From an uncultured Oscillospiraceae bacterium (GTDB taxonomy: Bacteria > Bacillota > Clostridia > Oscillospirales > Acutalibacteraceae): a DNA stretch of 6,487 nt. Of this stretch, positions 1 to 5,330 are shown one piece after another. The stretch covers positions 1 through 6,487 of the forward strand of contig URRK01000098.1 of NCBI GenBank assembly GCA_900550315.1, in the 5' to 3' direction. Below the pieces are notes generated by a model. It was given only the letters and a program-made list of their open reading frames with translations. It had not been told where the DNA came from and searched no databases. How positions within the stretch are numbered: position 1 is the stretch's first letter; the number at the start of each line of letters is the position of its first letter. Made by a program: the position numbers and the translations under genes.

Positions 1-305
1 CTCCAAAAATTGTATTACTTTTAGAGGTTATTATAAATTTATTTTAAAAAAATTGCACCCCGGTATTTTAACCCGCCCTTACAACGGGCCAACAAGCTAA
101 TGCTTTACCCCTTTGTTTTGCTGCGGCACGGGGCGGTTTACGCCAACCAAACAGCGCCGCAAAAGGCAAACGCTAAAACGGGCCACAAAAAGGCGCACCA
201 CAAAGCAATTCACAAAAAAAGCACCCCAAAGGCGGGCGCAAAAATGGCGAACCCCAAACCGCGCTGTAATAAAGAGTGCACCCTAAAAAGGCAGCAAAAA
301 CGCAC
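1..305. other. Gene-free left flank with T-depleted low-complexity sequence
   Basis: This stretch lies beyond the terminator of the ABC ATPase gene and holds no convincing gene. Positions 141-300 are strikingly poor in T on the plus strand (I count 9 T in 160 bases) and consist of irregular short blocks of A runs alternating with GC-rich GCGC/CACC-like pieces. An open frame from 100 on the plus strand would give a Lys/Ala/His-rich 94-residue peptide, but it has no ribosome binding site, reads through the terminator hairpin and ends inside the ATPase gene, so I treat it as a compositional artefact. Positions 1-60 are AT-rich and probably hold the promoter of the next minus-strand gene. Confidence 0.6.
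30..35 (-). promoter_or_regulatory. Putative -10 box of a gene beyond the left edge
   Basis: On the minus strand this is a perfect TATAAT, preceded after 17 bases by a weak -35 (GTGCAA at 53-58). About 30 bases further downstream the window ends in TTGGAG (minus strand, positions 6 to 1), which looks like the beginning of a Shine-Dalgarno sequence. The arrangement fits the promoter and leader of a minus-strand gene starting just outside the window. The -35 match is poor, so this is tentative. Confidence 0.4.
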
Positions 306-335
306 AAAAAAGCCGCGCAGCTTTTGCTGCGCGGC
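306..335 (-). terminator. Intrinsic terminator of the ABC ATPase gene
   Basis: On the minus strand GCCGCGCAGC, loop AAAA and GCTGCGCGGC form a perfect 10-bp GC-rich stem (326-335 paired with 312-321, loop 322-325). It is followed at once by six T (311 to 306). The hairpin begins 32 bases after the ATPase stop codon. This is a textbook rho-independent terminator for the minus strand. The plus-strand side has only four A-rich bases after the stem and no T tract, so it is not clearly bidirectional. Confidence 0.93.
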
Positions 336-367
336 GAAAAGTTTTTGTAAAACCCTTTTGTTTTTGC

Positions 368-1510
368 TTAGTTGCAAATGGTAATTTGGGTTTCTTTATC
401 AAACAAATGGATCTTTTTCGGGTCAATGGTGATTTGAATAGTATCCCCCGGGCGGGCGTTAGAGGCCGGGTCAACACGGGCATTAATTGAGTGACCCTCA
501 CAGTTCATGTAAAGGTAAGTCTCGGCACCCATTAGCTCGGTAACTTCTACATTCGCGGTAACAATACCCTGCGGAATGCTCTCCAAATAGTTCGGCTCGT
601 CATGCACATGCTCGGGACGAACGCCGATCATTACTTCTTTATCAACATACGGCTCTAAAGCGCCTTTTTCGTTCTTTTCCTTGGGTAATAAAATCTGGTA
701 CTTTACGCCGGCACGGGTCTTGGTATCTTCCGAGCCAAATTCGGCGTAAAAATCGTCGCCCTTTTTCAGCACCTTGCCCTCAATAAAGTTCATTTGCGGG
801 GAGCCAATAAAGCCGGCCACAAACATATTGCAGGGTTTATCGTACAAAATCTGCGGAGCGTCGCACTGTTGAATTAAACCGTCTTTCATAACAACAATGC
901 GGGTACCCATGGTCATAGCCTCGGTTTGGTCGTGCGTAACATAAATAAAGGTGGTACCTAAGCGCTGGTGAATTTTGGTTAACTCGGTACGCATTTGGGC
1001 GCGCAGCTTGGCATCCAGGTTAGAAAGCGGCTCATCCAGCAGGAATACCTTAGGCTCACGAACAATAGCACGGCCCAAAGCAACACGCTGGCGCTGACCA
1101 CCGGACAAAGCCTTAGGCTTGCGCTCTAATAAATGCTCAATATCCAAAATGCGGGCGGCCTCTTCTACGCGGCGCTTAATTTCCTCCTTAGAGGTTTTGC
1201 GCAGCTTTAAGCCGAACGCCATGTTGTCGTAAACGGTCATGTGCGGGTACAAAGCGTAGTTCTGGAAAACCATGGCAATGTCGCGGTCTTTCGGGGCAAC
1301 ATCGTTTACAACCTTGTCGCCAATGTAAAGCTCGCCGCTGCTAATTTCCTCCAACCCGGCAATCATACGCAGGGTGGTAGATTTACCGCAGCCGGAAGGG
1401 CCAACCAGAATAATAAACTCTTTGTCTTTAATTTCAAGGTTAAAATCCGAAACGGCAACAACACCGCCGGGGTACTTTTTGTAAATGTGCTTAAGGGAAA
1501 GACTTGCCAT
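368..1510 (-). CDS. msmX: Sugar ABC transporter ATP-binding protein, MsmX/UgpC (MalK-like) type
   Basis: Cytoplasmic ATPase of the CUT1 carbohydrate importer family, which drives uptake through membrane permeases. The 380-residue length is typical of the family. Visible ABC motifs in order: Walker A GPSGCGKST (37-45), Q-loop Q83 in VFQNYALYPHM, signature LSGGQRQR (135-142), Walker B VFLLDEP (155-161), D-loop SNLD (163-166) and switch His193. The regulatory TOBE part follows with the typical GSPQMNF (236-242) and GVRPEHV (295-301). ATG is preceded by AGGAGGTC seven bases upstream. No permease or solute-binding gene lies nearby, and the gene has its own terminator, so it is a single-gene unit. 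In Firmicutes such orphan ATPases (MsmX of Bacillus, MsmK of streptococci) are known to serve several sugar importers, and I infer the same here. The family is certain; the substrate is not readable, and UgpC is an equally usual name. Confidence 0.95.
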   Translation of the reverse strand: MASLSLKHIYKKYPGGVVAVSDFNLEIKDKEFIILVGPSGCGKSTTLRMIAGLEEISSGELYIGDKVVNDVAPKDRDIAMVFQNYALYPHMTVYDNMAFGLKLRKTSKEEIKRRVEEAARILDIEHLLERKPKALSGGQRQRVALGRAIVREPKVFLLDEPLSNLDAKLRAQMRTELTKIHQRLGTTFIYVTHDQTEAMTMGTRIVVMKDGLIQQCDAPQILYDKPCNMFVAGFIGSPQMNFIEGKVLKKGDDFYAEFGSEDTKTRAGVKYQILLPKEKNEKGALEPYVDKEVMIGVRPEHVHDEPNYLESIPQGIVTANVEVTELMGAETYLYMNCEGHSINARVDPASNARPGDTIQITIDPKKIHLFDKETQITICN

Positions 1511-1564
1511 TTTTTAAGACCTCCTAAAAATTGCACGGCTGAAAGGTCAACCGAATATACAACT

Positions 1565-1620
1565 ATATTATACCAACGCAAGCCGGGAATTACTATACTT
1601 TAATTATCCAAACTTTTAAA
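1565..1620 (-). promoter_or_regulatory. Probable promoter region of the ABC ATPase gene
   Basis: Two overlapping candidates lie on the minus strand upstream of the ATPase. One is TTTAAA (1620-1615), a 17-base spacer and TATAGT (1597-1592). The other is a perfect TATAAT (1570-1565) without a recognisable -35 at the usual distance. Either leaves a leader of roughly 50-75 bases before ATG at 1510, with the strong Shine-Dalgarno at 1518-1525. I did not find a convincing CcpA cre site in the 178-base gap. Confidence 0.4.
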
Positions 1621-1688
1621 TTTTGTTTTGGCACATTTGCATAACATTTTTTTAAAGGAAAACATTACTGACAAAAGATTTTTTATTT

Positions 1689-2399
1689 TTAGCAAAATAT
1701 TGTATTTTTTATGCAATAAAGCTCTTCGGCCGTTAAGGGCCGCGCCTGGCCGGGCAAAAGGTTTGGCGGCAGGCTTAACCCCGCAAAGCTAATGCGCTGC
1801 AGCGCGTTTACCCCCAGCTGAAAAACGCCGAACATCCTTTTAATTTGGTGGTACTTGCCCTCGTAAATTTCTACCCGAACGGTGTTGCCGCCGACCGGGC
1901 TTAACCGCGCGGGCGAAAGCTTGGTGCCGTCGGCCAGGGTCACGCCGGCTTTAAAGCCCTGCACTACCTGCTCGGTTATGGGGCCGTCCAGCGTTGCCAA
2001 ATAAACCTTTGGCACCTTTTTGGCCGGTGCCAGCAGGCGGTGGGCAAAATTGCCGTCGTTGGTAATCAGCAGCAACCCGGTTGTGTTTTTATCCAGCCGC
2101 CCTACCGGGAACAGGCCGTGCCGCTTTAGCTCGGGCGGCAAAAGGTCTAACACGGTTTTTTGGCGTTTATCGGCAGCGGCCGAAAGCACCCCAGCCGGTT
2201 TATTTAAAAGAATGTAGCTGAATTTTTGGTAATTGGCGGCAGCGCCGTTTAACAAAACAGGCTGTTCGGGGTCTACTTTGGCGGCAATGCTGCGGCAAAC
2301 GGTGCCCTGCACCGTTACCCGGCCCGCCAAAATTTCCTTACGGGCCTGCGCTCGGGTTAAGCCAAACGCCCCGGCAATTATTTTATCCAGCCTTTCCAA
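1689..2399 (-). CDS. rsuA: RsuA-family pseudouridine synthase (probable 16S rRNA U516 type)
   Basis: Converts a uridine in ribosomal RNA to pseudouridine. Residues 1-60 are an S4 RNA-binding domain starting MERLDK, with TRAQARKEILAGRVTVQG at 15-32. The catalytic domain follows, with LLNKPAGVLSA (64-74), TVLDLLP (82-88) and the hallmark GRLDKNTTGLLLITNDG (100-116), in which Asp103 is the expected nucleophile. PKVYLATLDGPIT further on is also family-typical. At 236 residues it matches RsuA rather than the longer RluB/RluE-type forms, though the exact target base is an inference. The start is TTG at 2399-2397: a TAA stop sits immediately upstream in frame (2402-2400), no ATG occurs near the front, and the S4 domain begins at this residue. 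A modest AGGGA lies five bases upstream. It sits alone between two gaps; no clear terminator follows it. Confidence 0.92.
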   Translation of the reverse strand: MERLDKIIAGAFGLTRAQARKEILAGRVTVQGTVCRSIAAKVDPEQPVLLNGAAANYQKFSYILLNKPAGVLSAAADKRQKTVLDLLPPELKRHGLFPVGRLDKNTTGLLLITNDGNFAHRLLAPAKKVPKVYLATLDGPITEQVVQGFKAGVTLADGTKLSPARLSPVGGNTVRVEIYEGKYHQIKRMFGVFQLGVNALQRISFAGLSLPPNLLPGQARPLTAEELYCIKNTIFC

Positions 2400-2404
2400 T
2401 TAGA

Positions 2405-2409
2405 TCCCT
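2405..2409 (-). promoter_or_regulatory. Ribosome binding site deciding the TTG start of rsuA
   Basis: AGGGA on the minus strand lies five bases before the TTG codon at 2399. With the in-frame TAA at 2402-2400 directly before TTG, no earlier start is possible. The site is shorter and closer than the AGGAGG-type sites of efp and the ABC ATPase, which together with TTG suggests modest translation. Confidence 0.6.
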
Positions 2410-2471
2410 GCCTTTTATAACACTTCTTGCGTTTTTGTTTTAATACCGTTCTTTGCGTTTCAATTTTATCA

Positions 2472-2551
2472 AAAATTTTAGCGCGTTTTAAACAGCCCTT
2501 GCGCTTTTATTACAGCCTTAGCGTTTTTATTATAGCCCTTGCGCTTTGGGG
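2472..2551. repeat. Degenerate 20-bp tandem repeat, about four units
   Basis: Three clear 20-base units stand head to tail on the plus strand: ACAGCCCTTGCGCTTTTATT (2492-2511), ACAGCCTTAGCGTTTTTATT (2512-2531) and ATAGCCCTTGCGCTTTGGGG (2532-2551). A fourth, more diverged unit precedes them (2472-2491). The GCG core recurs at 2481, 2501, 2521 and 2541, exactly 20 bases apart. Two further GCGTTT motifs at 2429 and 2455 lie outside this phase. The repeat is upstream of rsuA. On the minus strand the units contain TATAAT- and TGTAAT-like elements, so part of it could act as a promoter, but I see no good -35. Confidence 0.75.
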
Positions 2552-2584
2552 TTAACCCGCAAAGGCACCTGCACCCGCGCAGAA

Positions 2585-2660
2585 CGCCCAACCGGAGCAC
2601 TTGCACGAAACACCCGACCGGAATATTTAACCTGAACCCCCCCGGAGTGCCCGACCTGAA
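2585..2660. repeat. Degenerate ~26-bp GC-rich tandem repeat, about three units
   Basis: Units at 2585-2610, 2611-2636 and 2637-2660 (26, 26 and 24 bases) share a core of CCCxACCGGAxxx near the front and an ending CxxGAA or CACGAAA. The third unit contains a run of seven C (2637-2643). It adjoins the 3' end of the DUF4830-like gene and is separated from the 20-bp repeat by about 33 bases holding the palindrome GGGTTAACCC. There is no T tract, so it is not a terminator. No gene is visible in the whole gap 2400-2689. Confidence 0.55.
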
Positions 2661-2689
2661 AGCTCGCCCGGCACCTTTGCCGACAGCCG

Positions 2690-3145
2690 TTACCTTTTAA
2701 TAAGCGGCAGCTCGTAACCGTCGGTTACCGAAATGGCCGTAATATCCCCGCCAATAATTTCGTTGTTTAAAACAATTAGGTGGGCGTAAACATCATTTCG
2801 CTGCGCGTCTTTAATTTTGTAGGTGTACAGCACCGCGCCCCGGCCCCGGTAAGGGGTTAGATCCAGGCCGGCCCGTTTTTGCAAATTATTGTAGTTGCTG
2901 TAAACCTGATTAAAGCTTTGCGGAACGGTAATGTTTTTGCTTTCCTCCGCCTCAATTTCGTCTACCTCGTACCCCAAATTTTTTAAAAACAAAATGCGTG
3001 CGGCCGGGTCTACCCCGTTTTTTGTGCCGGACTGAGCAGCCGGCGTTGCCGCCCGCAAAGCAACCGTGCAAAGCAAAATAACCGCCAAAAGCAAAGTGGT
3101 AAAAACAGCGGTTAGCCGCCTGCGCGAAAACACCCGAAAAAACAT
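2690..3145 (-). CDS. Membrane-anchored or secreted DUF4830-like protein, function unknown
   Basis: A 151-residue protein whose role I cannot name. The N-terminus is basic (FSRRRL, 6-11), followed by one hydrophobic segment (about 13-30). It is therefore probably a single-pass anchor or uncleaved signal with the rest outside the cell. LLC at 24-26 does not fit a lipobox. The outer part (about 45-142) has the pattern I associate with DUF4830: ILFLKNLGYEVDE (51-63), VPQSFNQVYSNYNNLQKRAG (74-93), LDLTPYRGRG (94-103), VLYTYKI (105-111) and LIVLNNEIIGGDI (123-135). The frame is open upstream to 3217, but the first 24 codons lack family features. ATG at 3145 has GAGGTG seven bases upstream and puts the basic and hydrophobic segments at the very N-terminus. 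It is flanked on both sides by repeat-rich gaps, so it is probably transcribed alone. Confidence 0.8.
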   Translation of the reverse strand: MFFRVFSRRRLTAVFTTLLLAVILLCTVALRAATPAAQSGTKNGVDPAARILFLKNLGYEVDEIEAEESKNITVPQSFNQVYSNYNNLQKRAGLDLTPYRGRGAVLYTYKIKDAQRNDVYAHLIVLNNEIIGGDITAISVTDGYELPLIKR

Positions 3146-3152
3146 TTTGCAA

Positions 3153-3158
3153 CACCTC
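3153..3158 (-). promoter_or_regulatory. Ribosome binding site deciding the DUF4830-like start
   Basis: GAGGTG on the minus strand, seven bases before ATG at 3145. It supports this start over the longer open frame beginning at 3217. Confidence 0.65.
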
Positions 3159-3163
3159 AACCC

Positions 3164-3169
3164 ATTATA
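3164..3169 (-). promoter_or_regulatory. Possible -10 box upstream of the DUF4830-like gene
   Basis: A perfect TATAAT on the minus strand. No good -35 is seen 16-18 bases upstream, and the predicted transcript start would fall within the ribosome binding site, so this may be chance. Confidence 0.25.
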
Positions 3170-3300
3170 TGGACCAAAAGCGCCGGCTATGCCGAAACGC
3201 CTTGCCAAACAGCCCACCGCCCCTGCTTTTGGGGCAGGCCAAGCGCCAATAACACAAAAACGATTTTGCAGCCTTACGCTTATTTCATTTTTGGCTTTCG

Positions 3301-3428
3301 GGCTTAGGTTTGCAGGTTTAGATTTACGGGTTTAGGGTTACAGGGTTAGGTTTGCAAGTTTGGACATTTGCGTTTATGCTTTGAGTTTATATTTGCGGGT
3401 TTTAATTTCTCGGCTTAATTTTATAACA
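3301..3428. repeat. G+T-rich heptad/14-bp degenerate minisatellite
   Basis: Four consecutive 14-base units on the plus strand are GGCTTAGGTTTGCA (3301-3314), GGTTTAGATTTACG (3315-3328), GGTTTAGGGTTACA (3329-3342) and GGGTTAGGTTTGCA (3343-3356). Each is itself two 7-base halves of the type GGTTTAG. The pattern continues with insertions and losses (AGTTTGGACATTTGCG, then TTT-phased pieces) to about 3428, and a weaker seven-base T phasing reaches back to about 3260. The gap 3146-3464 shows no gene. It lies between ispF and the DUF4830-like gene. Confidence 0.75.
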
Positions 3429-3440
3429 ATATATTTTATT

Positions 3441-3459
3441 GCGGCTTACCCTACGCCGC
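3441..3459 (-). terminator. Weak hairpin just after ispF
   Basis: GCGGC and GCCGC (3455-3459 paired with 3441-3445) form a 5-bp all-GC stem with a nine-base loop, starting five bases past the ispF stop codon. On the minus strand it is followed by AATAAAATATATTG, AT-rich but without a T run. It may help end the PAP2-ispD-ispF transcript or protect its 3' end. It is not a canonical intrinsic terminator. Confidence 0.35.
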
Positions 3460-3464
3460 TTATT

Positions 3465-3932
3465 TTACTCGATTAAACAAACCGCGTGGGCCGCAATGCC
3501 CTGCCCGGTACCGGTAAAACCCAGCCCCTCCTCGGTGGTGGCCTTTACGCTAACAGCCGAAACCGGCAGCCCTAAAGCGCCCGCAATGTTTTGCCGCATT
3601 TTAAGGGTAGCGCCCTGCAGCTTTGGGCGCTGCGCCAGCACGGTAGCGTCAACATTCTGCACCGTGTAGCCGGCATTTTGAACCAGCTTGCCCACCTTTG
3701 CCAGCAGCTCCAGGCTATTGGCGTTTAAAAAGCGTTCGTCCTGCGGGGGAAAATGCACCCCAATATCCCCCAGCGCCGCGGCGCCCAGCAGGGCGTCGGC
3801 AACAGCGTGCAGCAGCACATCGGCATCGGAGTGGCCGTCCAGCCCGCGCTCAAACGGCAACTCTACGCCGCCTAAAATTAATTTTCGGCCCGGAACCAGG
3901 CGGTGAACATCGTACCCGTGACCTATTCGCAT
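3465..3932 (-). CDS. ispF: 2-C-methyl-D-erythritol 2,4-cyclodiphosphate synthase
   Basis: Cytoplasmic homotrimeric enzyme of the MEP isoprenoid pathway. It cyclises 4-diphosphocytidyl-2-C-methylerythritol 2-phosphate to the cyclodiphosphate with release of CMP. The 155 residues are full length. Seen: RIGHGYDVHRL (2-12) with metal ligands Asp8 and His10, DGHSDADVLLHAVADALLGA (32-51) with the third ligand His42, GDIGVHFPP (55-63), and KATTEEGLGFTGTGQGI (130-146) with Thr132 and Glu135 at the nucleotide-binding end. The lid loop is slightly divergent: PPQDERFLNANS (62-73) replaces the common PDTD..YKGADS, though PP variants occur in the family. ATG at 3932 has AAAGGGG eight bases upstream, inside the end of ispD. 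The ten-base overlap with ispD implies translational coupling. It is separate from, not fused to, IspD. Confidence 0.97.
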   Translation of the reverse strand: MRIGHGYDVHRLVPGRKLILGGVELPFERGLDGHSDADVLLHAVADALLGAAALGDIGVHFPPQDERFLNANSLELLAKVGKLVQNAGYTVQNVDATVLAQRPKLQGATLKMRQNIAGALGLPVSAVSVKATTEEGLGFTGTGQGIAAHAVCLIE

Positions 3933-4660
3933 TTGGTATTCCCCTTTAAAAACGCCTCGGCAATTATTAAATCCTCCGGCGTAGTGATTTTAATATTTTT
4001 ATAATCGCCCGGCACGATGTAAACCGGGTACCCGGCCTGCTCCATAAGGGCGCAATCATCGGTAAAATCGGCTAACTCAGCGGTTTGCAGCGCGTTTTTG
4101 TAATTGGCAACGCGAAAGCCCTGCGGGGTTTGCATGGCGCAAAGGCTGCTGCGATCCACATTTTTTAAAATTTTGCCAAGACTGTTGGTTTGCTTAATGG
4201 CATCCTTTACCGGCACAGCGGCCGCTGCGGCCGAAAATTCCTCCACCCCGGCTATTACGCGGGAGATGACCTTTTCCGACACCAGCGGGCGGGCGCCGTC
4301 GTGAATTAAAACGGTATTGACCCCGGATTTTTGAATAAAATCGAACCCGATTTTAACCGATTCGGCACGGGTTTGGCCGCCAGGCAAAATATCGCTGACC
4401 TTTGTAAGCTTAAATTTTTCGGCAAGCTGCTGCACCTGTAGCACGCTTTGACTTTTGGTTACAACCGCAATGCACTGCACCAGCGGGTGATTTTGAAACG
4501 CCAACAGGGTATGCGCCAGCACGGGCGCCCCGTTTAACGGGGCGAAAAGCTTATTTACCCCGCCCATGCGCTCGGCGCTGCCGGCAGCGGCAACAATAAC
4601 GCCAACGCCGCCGGTTTGCTGCTGCGTAGTATATTGCAACGCAAAGGTTTTTGTTTTCAC
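3923..4660 (-). CDS. ispD: 2-C-methyl-D-erythritol 4-phosphate cytidylyltransferase
   Basis: Joins MEP to CTP to make 4-diphosphocytidyl-methylerythritol, two steps before IspF. Motifs in order: the CTP-binding loop VIVAAAGSAERMGGVNKLF (21-39) with Arg31 and Lys37, PGGQTRAESV (93-102), HDGARPLV (120-127), VPVKDAIK (149-156), DRSSLCAMQTPQGF (169-182) with the substrate-binding Arg170, TDDCAL (200-205) and NIKITTPEDL (222-231) with Lys224. At 245 residues it is slightly longer than usual because of a polar N-terminal tail of about 18 residues before the first strand. The start is GTG at 4660, chosen because GGTGGGG lies seven bases upstream and no ATG occurs near the domain front; TTG at codon 8 has no ribosome binding site. 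It lies 14 bases after the PAP2 gene, whose TAA stop abuts this ribosome binding site, and overlaps ispF by ten bases. Confidence 0.96.
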   Translation of the reverse strand: MKTKTFALQYTTQQQTGGVGVIVAAAGSAERMGGVNKLFAPLNGAPVLAHTLLAFQNHPLVQCIAVVTKSQSVLQVQQLAEKFKLTKVSDILPGGQTRAESVKIGFDFIQKSGVNTVLIHDGARPLVSEKVISRVIAGVEEFSAAAAAVPVKDAIKQTNSLGKILKNVDRSSLCAMQTPQGFRVANYKNALQTAELADFTDDCALMEQAGYPVYIVPGDYKNIKITTPEDLIIAEAFLKGNTKCE

Positions 4661-4667
4661 AGTACTA

Positions 4668-4674
4668 CCCCACC
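4668..4674 (-). promoter_or_regulatory. Ribosome binding site deciding the GTG start of ispD
   Basis: GGTGGGG on the minus strand, seven bases before GTG at 4660 and directly after the TAA of the upstream phosphatase gene (4677-4675). The abutting stop codon suggests that ribosomes finishing the phosphatase gene may reinitiate on ispD. Confidence 0.6.
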
Positions 4675-5319
4675 TTATTTTACGCTTTTTTGGGCGGCCG
4701 CCTGCAACGCGCCCTCGTTTTTAACGGTTATTTGAAAAGCGGCAGTTGCCAGCGCAAAACCTACCGCCAGGCCGGCAAGAACATCGCTTAAATAGTGCAC
4801 CCCCAGTGCCACGCGGGAGAAGGCAATGAATACAGGCAGAATACCCAAAAGACAAAGCACCACTGTTTTTAAAGCGCCTTTTTTTAGATAGCGGTGCGCC
4901 AGCAAAAACAGTGTAAAGTACAAAGCGCCGTTATTCATTGCGTGCCCGCTGGGAAAGCTAAAACCCCGCTCGCTAAACAGTGCCACCGCCGGACGCGCCC
5001 GGGCAACCAACGCCTTAATGCCCTCGTTTAACGCAACGCTGAACAAAGCGGTTGCCGCAGCCGGCAAAGCAATTTTAAGCCGAAAACCCCGCCTTGGTAC
5101 CGCCAAAAGCAGCGCCGCTATTAAAACAGCCGACTTCCAGTTACCAAGCAGGGTAATTGCCTTTAATAGCGCCGCATAAAAGCTGCCGCCCGCCGGGCAA
5201 AGCGCCCGAAAAACGGCCAGTTCTGCCGCCTGAAAGCGGCCGGTTAAGGCCGGCACCAGGCAAAGCACAAACACAACGCCGCAGGCAGCGTAAACAGTAA
5301 TTGCGGTTTTAATCTTCAT
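4675..5319 (-). CDS. PAP2-family membrane phosphatase (lipid phosphate or undecaprenyl-diphosphate type)
   Basis: Integral membrane phosphatase of 214 residues, rich in hydrophobic segments (about 5-25, 48-74, 82-100, 131-142, 150-167 and 180-195). It carries all three PAP2 active-site motifs: KALVARARP (102-110, the K-x6-RP form), FPSGH (122-126) and SRVALGVHYLSD (168-179), including the catalytic His126 and His175. Such enzymes remove phosphate from lipid phosphates; many in Firmicutes act on undecaprenyl diphosphate or phosphatidylglycerol phosphate, and the motifs do not tell which. I chose ATG at 5319 because AGGGGA lies five bases upstream. The frame extends to a TTG at 5340, but this lacks a ribosome binding site and would swallow the one described. 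It is the first gene of a unit with ispD and ispF, which makes the carrier-lipid role attractive but unproven. The C-terminal tail is polar. Confidence 0.9.
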   Translation of the reverse strand: MKIKTAITVYAACGVVFVLCLVPALTGRFQAAELAVFRALCPAGGSFYAALLKAITLLGNWKSAVLIAALLLAVPRRGFRLKIALPAAATALFSVALNEGIKALVARARPAVALFSERGFSFPSGHAMNNGALYFTLFLLAHRYLKKGALKTVVLCLLGILPVFIAFSRVALGVHYLSDVLAGLAVGFALATAAFQITVKNEGALQAAAQKSVK

Positions 5320-5324
5320 AAAAA

Positions 5325-5330
5325 TCCCCT
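5325..5330 (-). promoter_or_regulatory. Ribosome binding site deciding the PAP2 start
   Basis: AGGGGA on the minus strand, followed by five T and then ATG at 5319. It rules in the ATG over the upstream TTG at 5340. A TAAAAT at 5357-5362 could be a -10 box for this unit, but no -35 is recognisable. Confidence 0.6.

Noticed and set aside
100..384. Lys/Ala/His-rich 94-residue open frame on the plus strand, resembling a histone H1-like basic protein
   Set aside because: It has no ribosome binding site, arises from T-depleted low-complexity DNA, reads through the terminator hairpin and ends antisense inside the ATPase gene.
1241..1603. 120-residue plus-strand open frame antisense to the ATPase gene
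   Set aside because: It mirrors a conserved, fully explained gene and shows no ribosome binding site or recognisable family feature.
2472..2551. Possible CRISPR array
   Set aside because: The 20-base units are contiguous and degenerate with no spacers between them, and no cas gene is near.
2544..2564. GGGTTAACCC palindrome as an operator or terminator
   Set aside because: There is no T tract on either strand and no regulator gene nearby. It may simply come from the repeat background.
3146..3217. Longer N-terminus for the DUF4830-like gene
   Set aside because: The 24 extra residues would bury the basic-plus-hydrophobic signal-anchor inside the protein, and GAGGTG is placed correctly for ATG at 3145.
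3221..3240. CCTGC/GCAGG hairpin as terminator of ispF
   Set aside because: The stem is only about 5 bp, no T tract follows on the minus strand, and it lies over 200 bases beyond the ispF stop.
3301..3356. Eukaryotic telomere repeat or contamination
   Set aside because: Only one TTTAGGG-like heptamer is exact, the units are degenerate, and the tract lies between clear bacterial genes.
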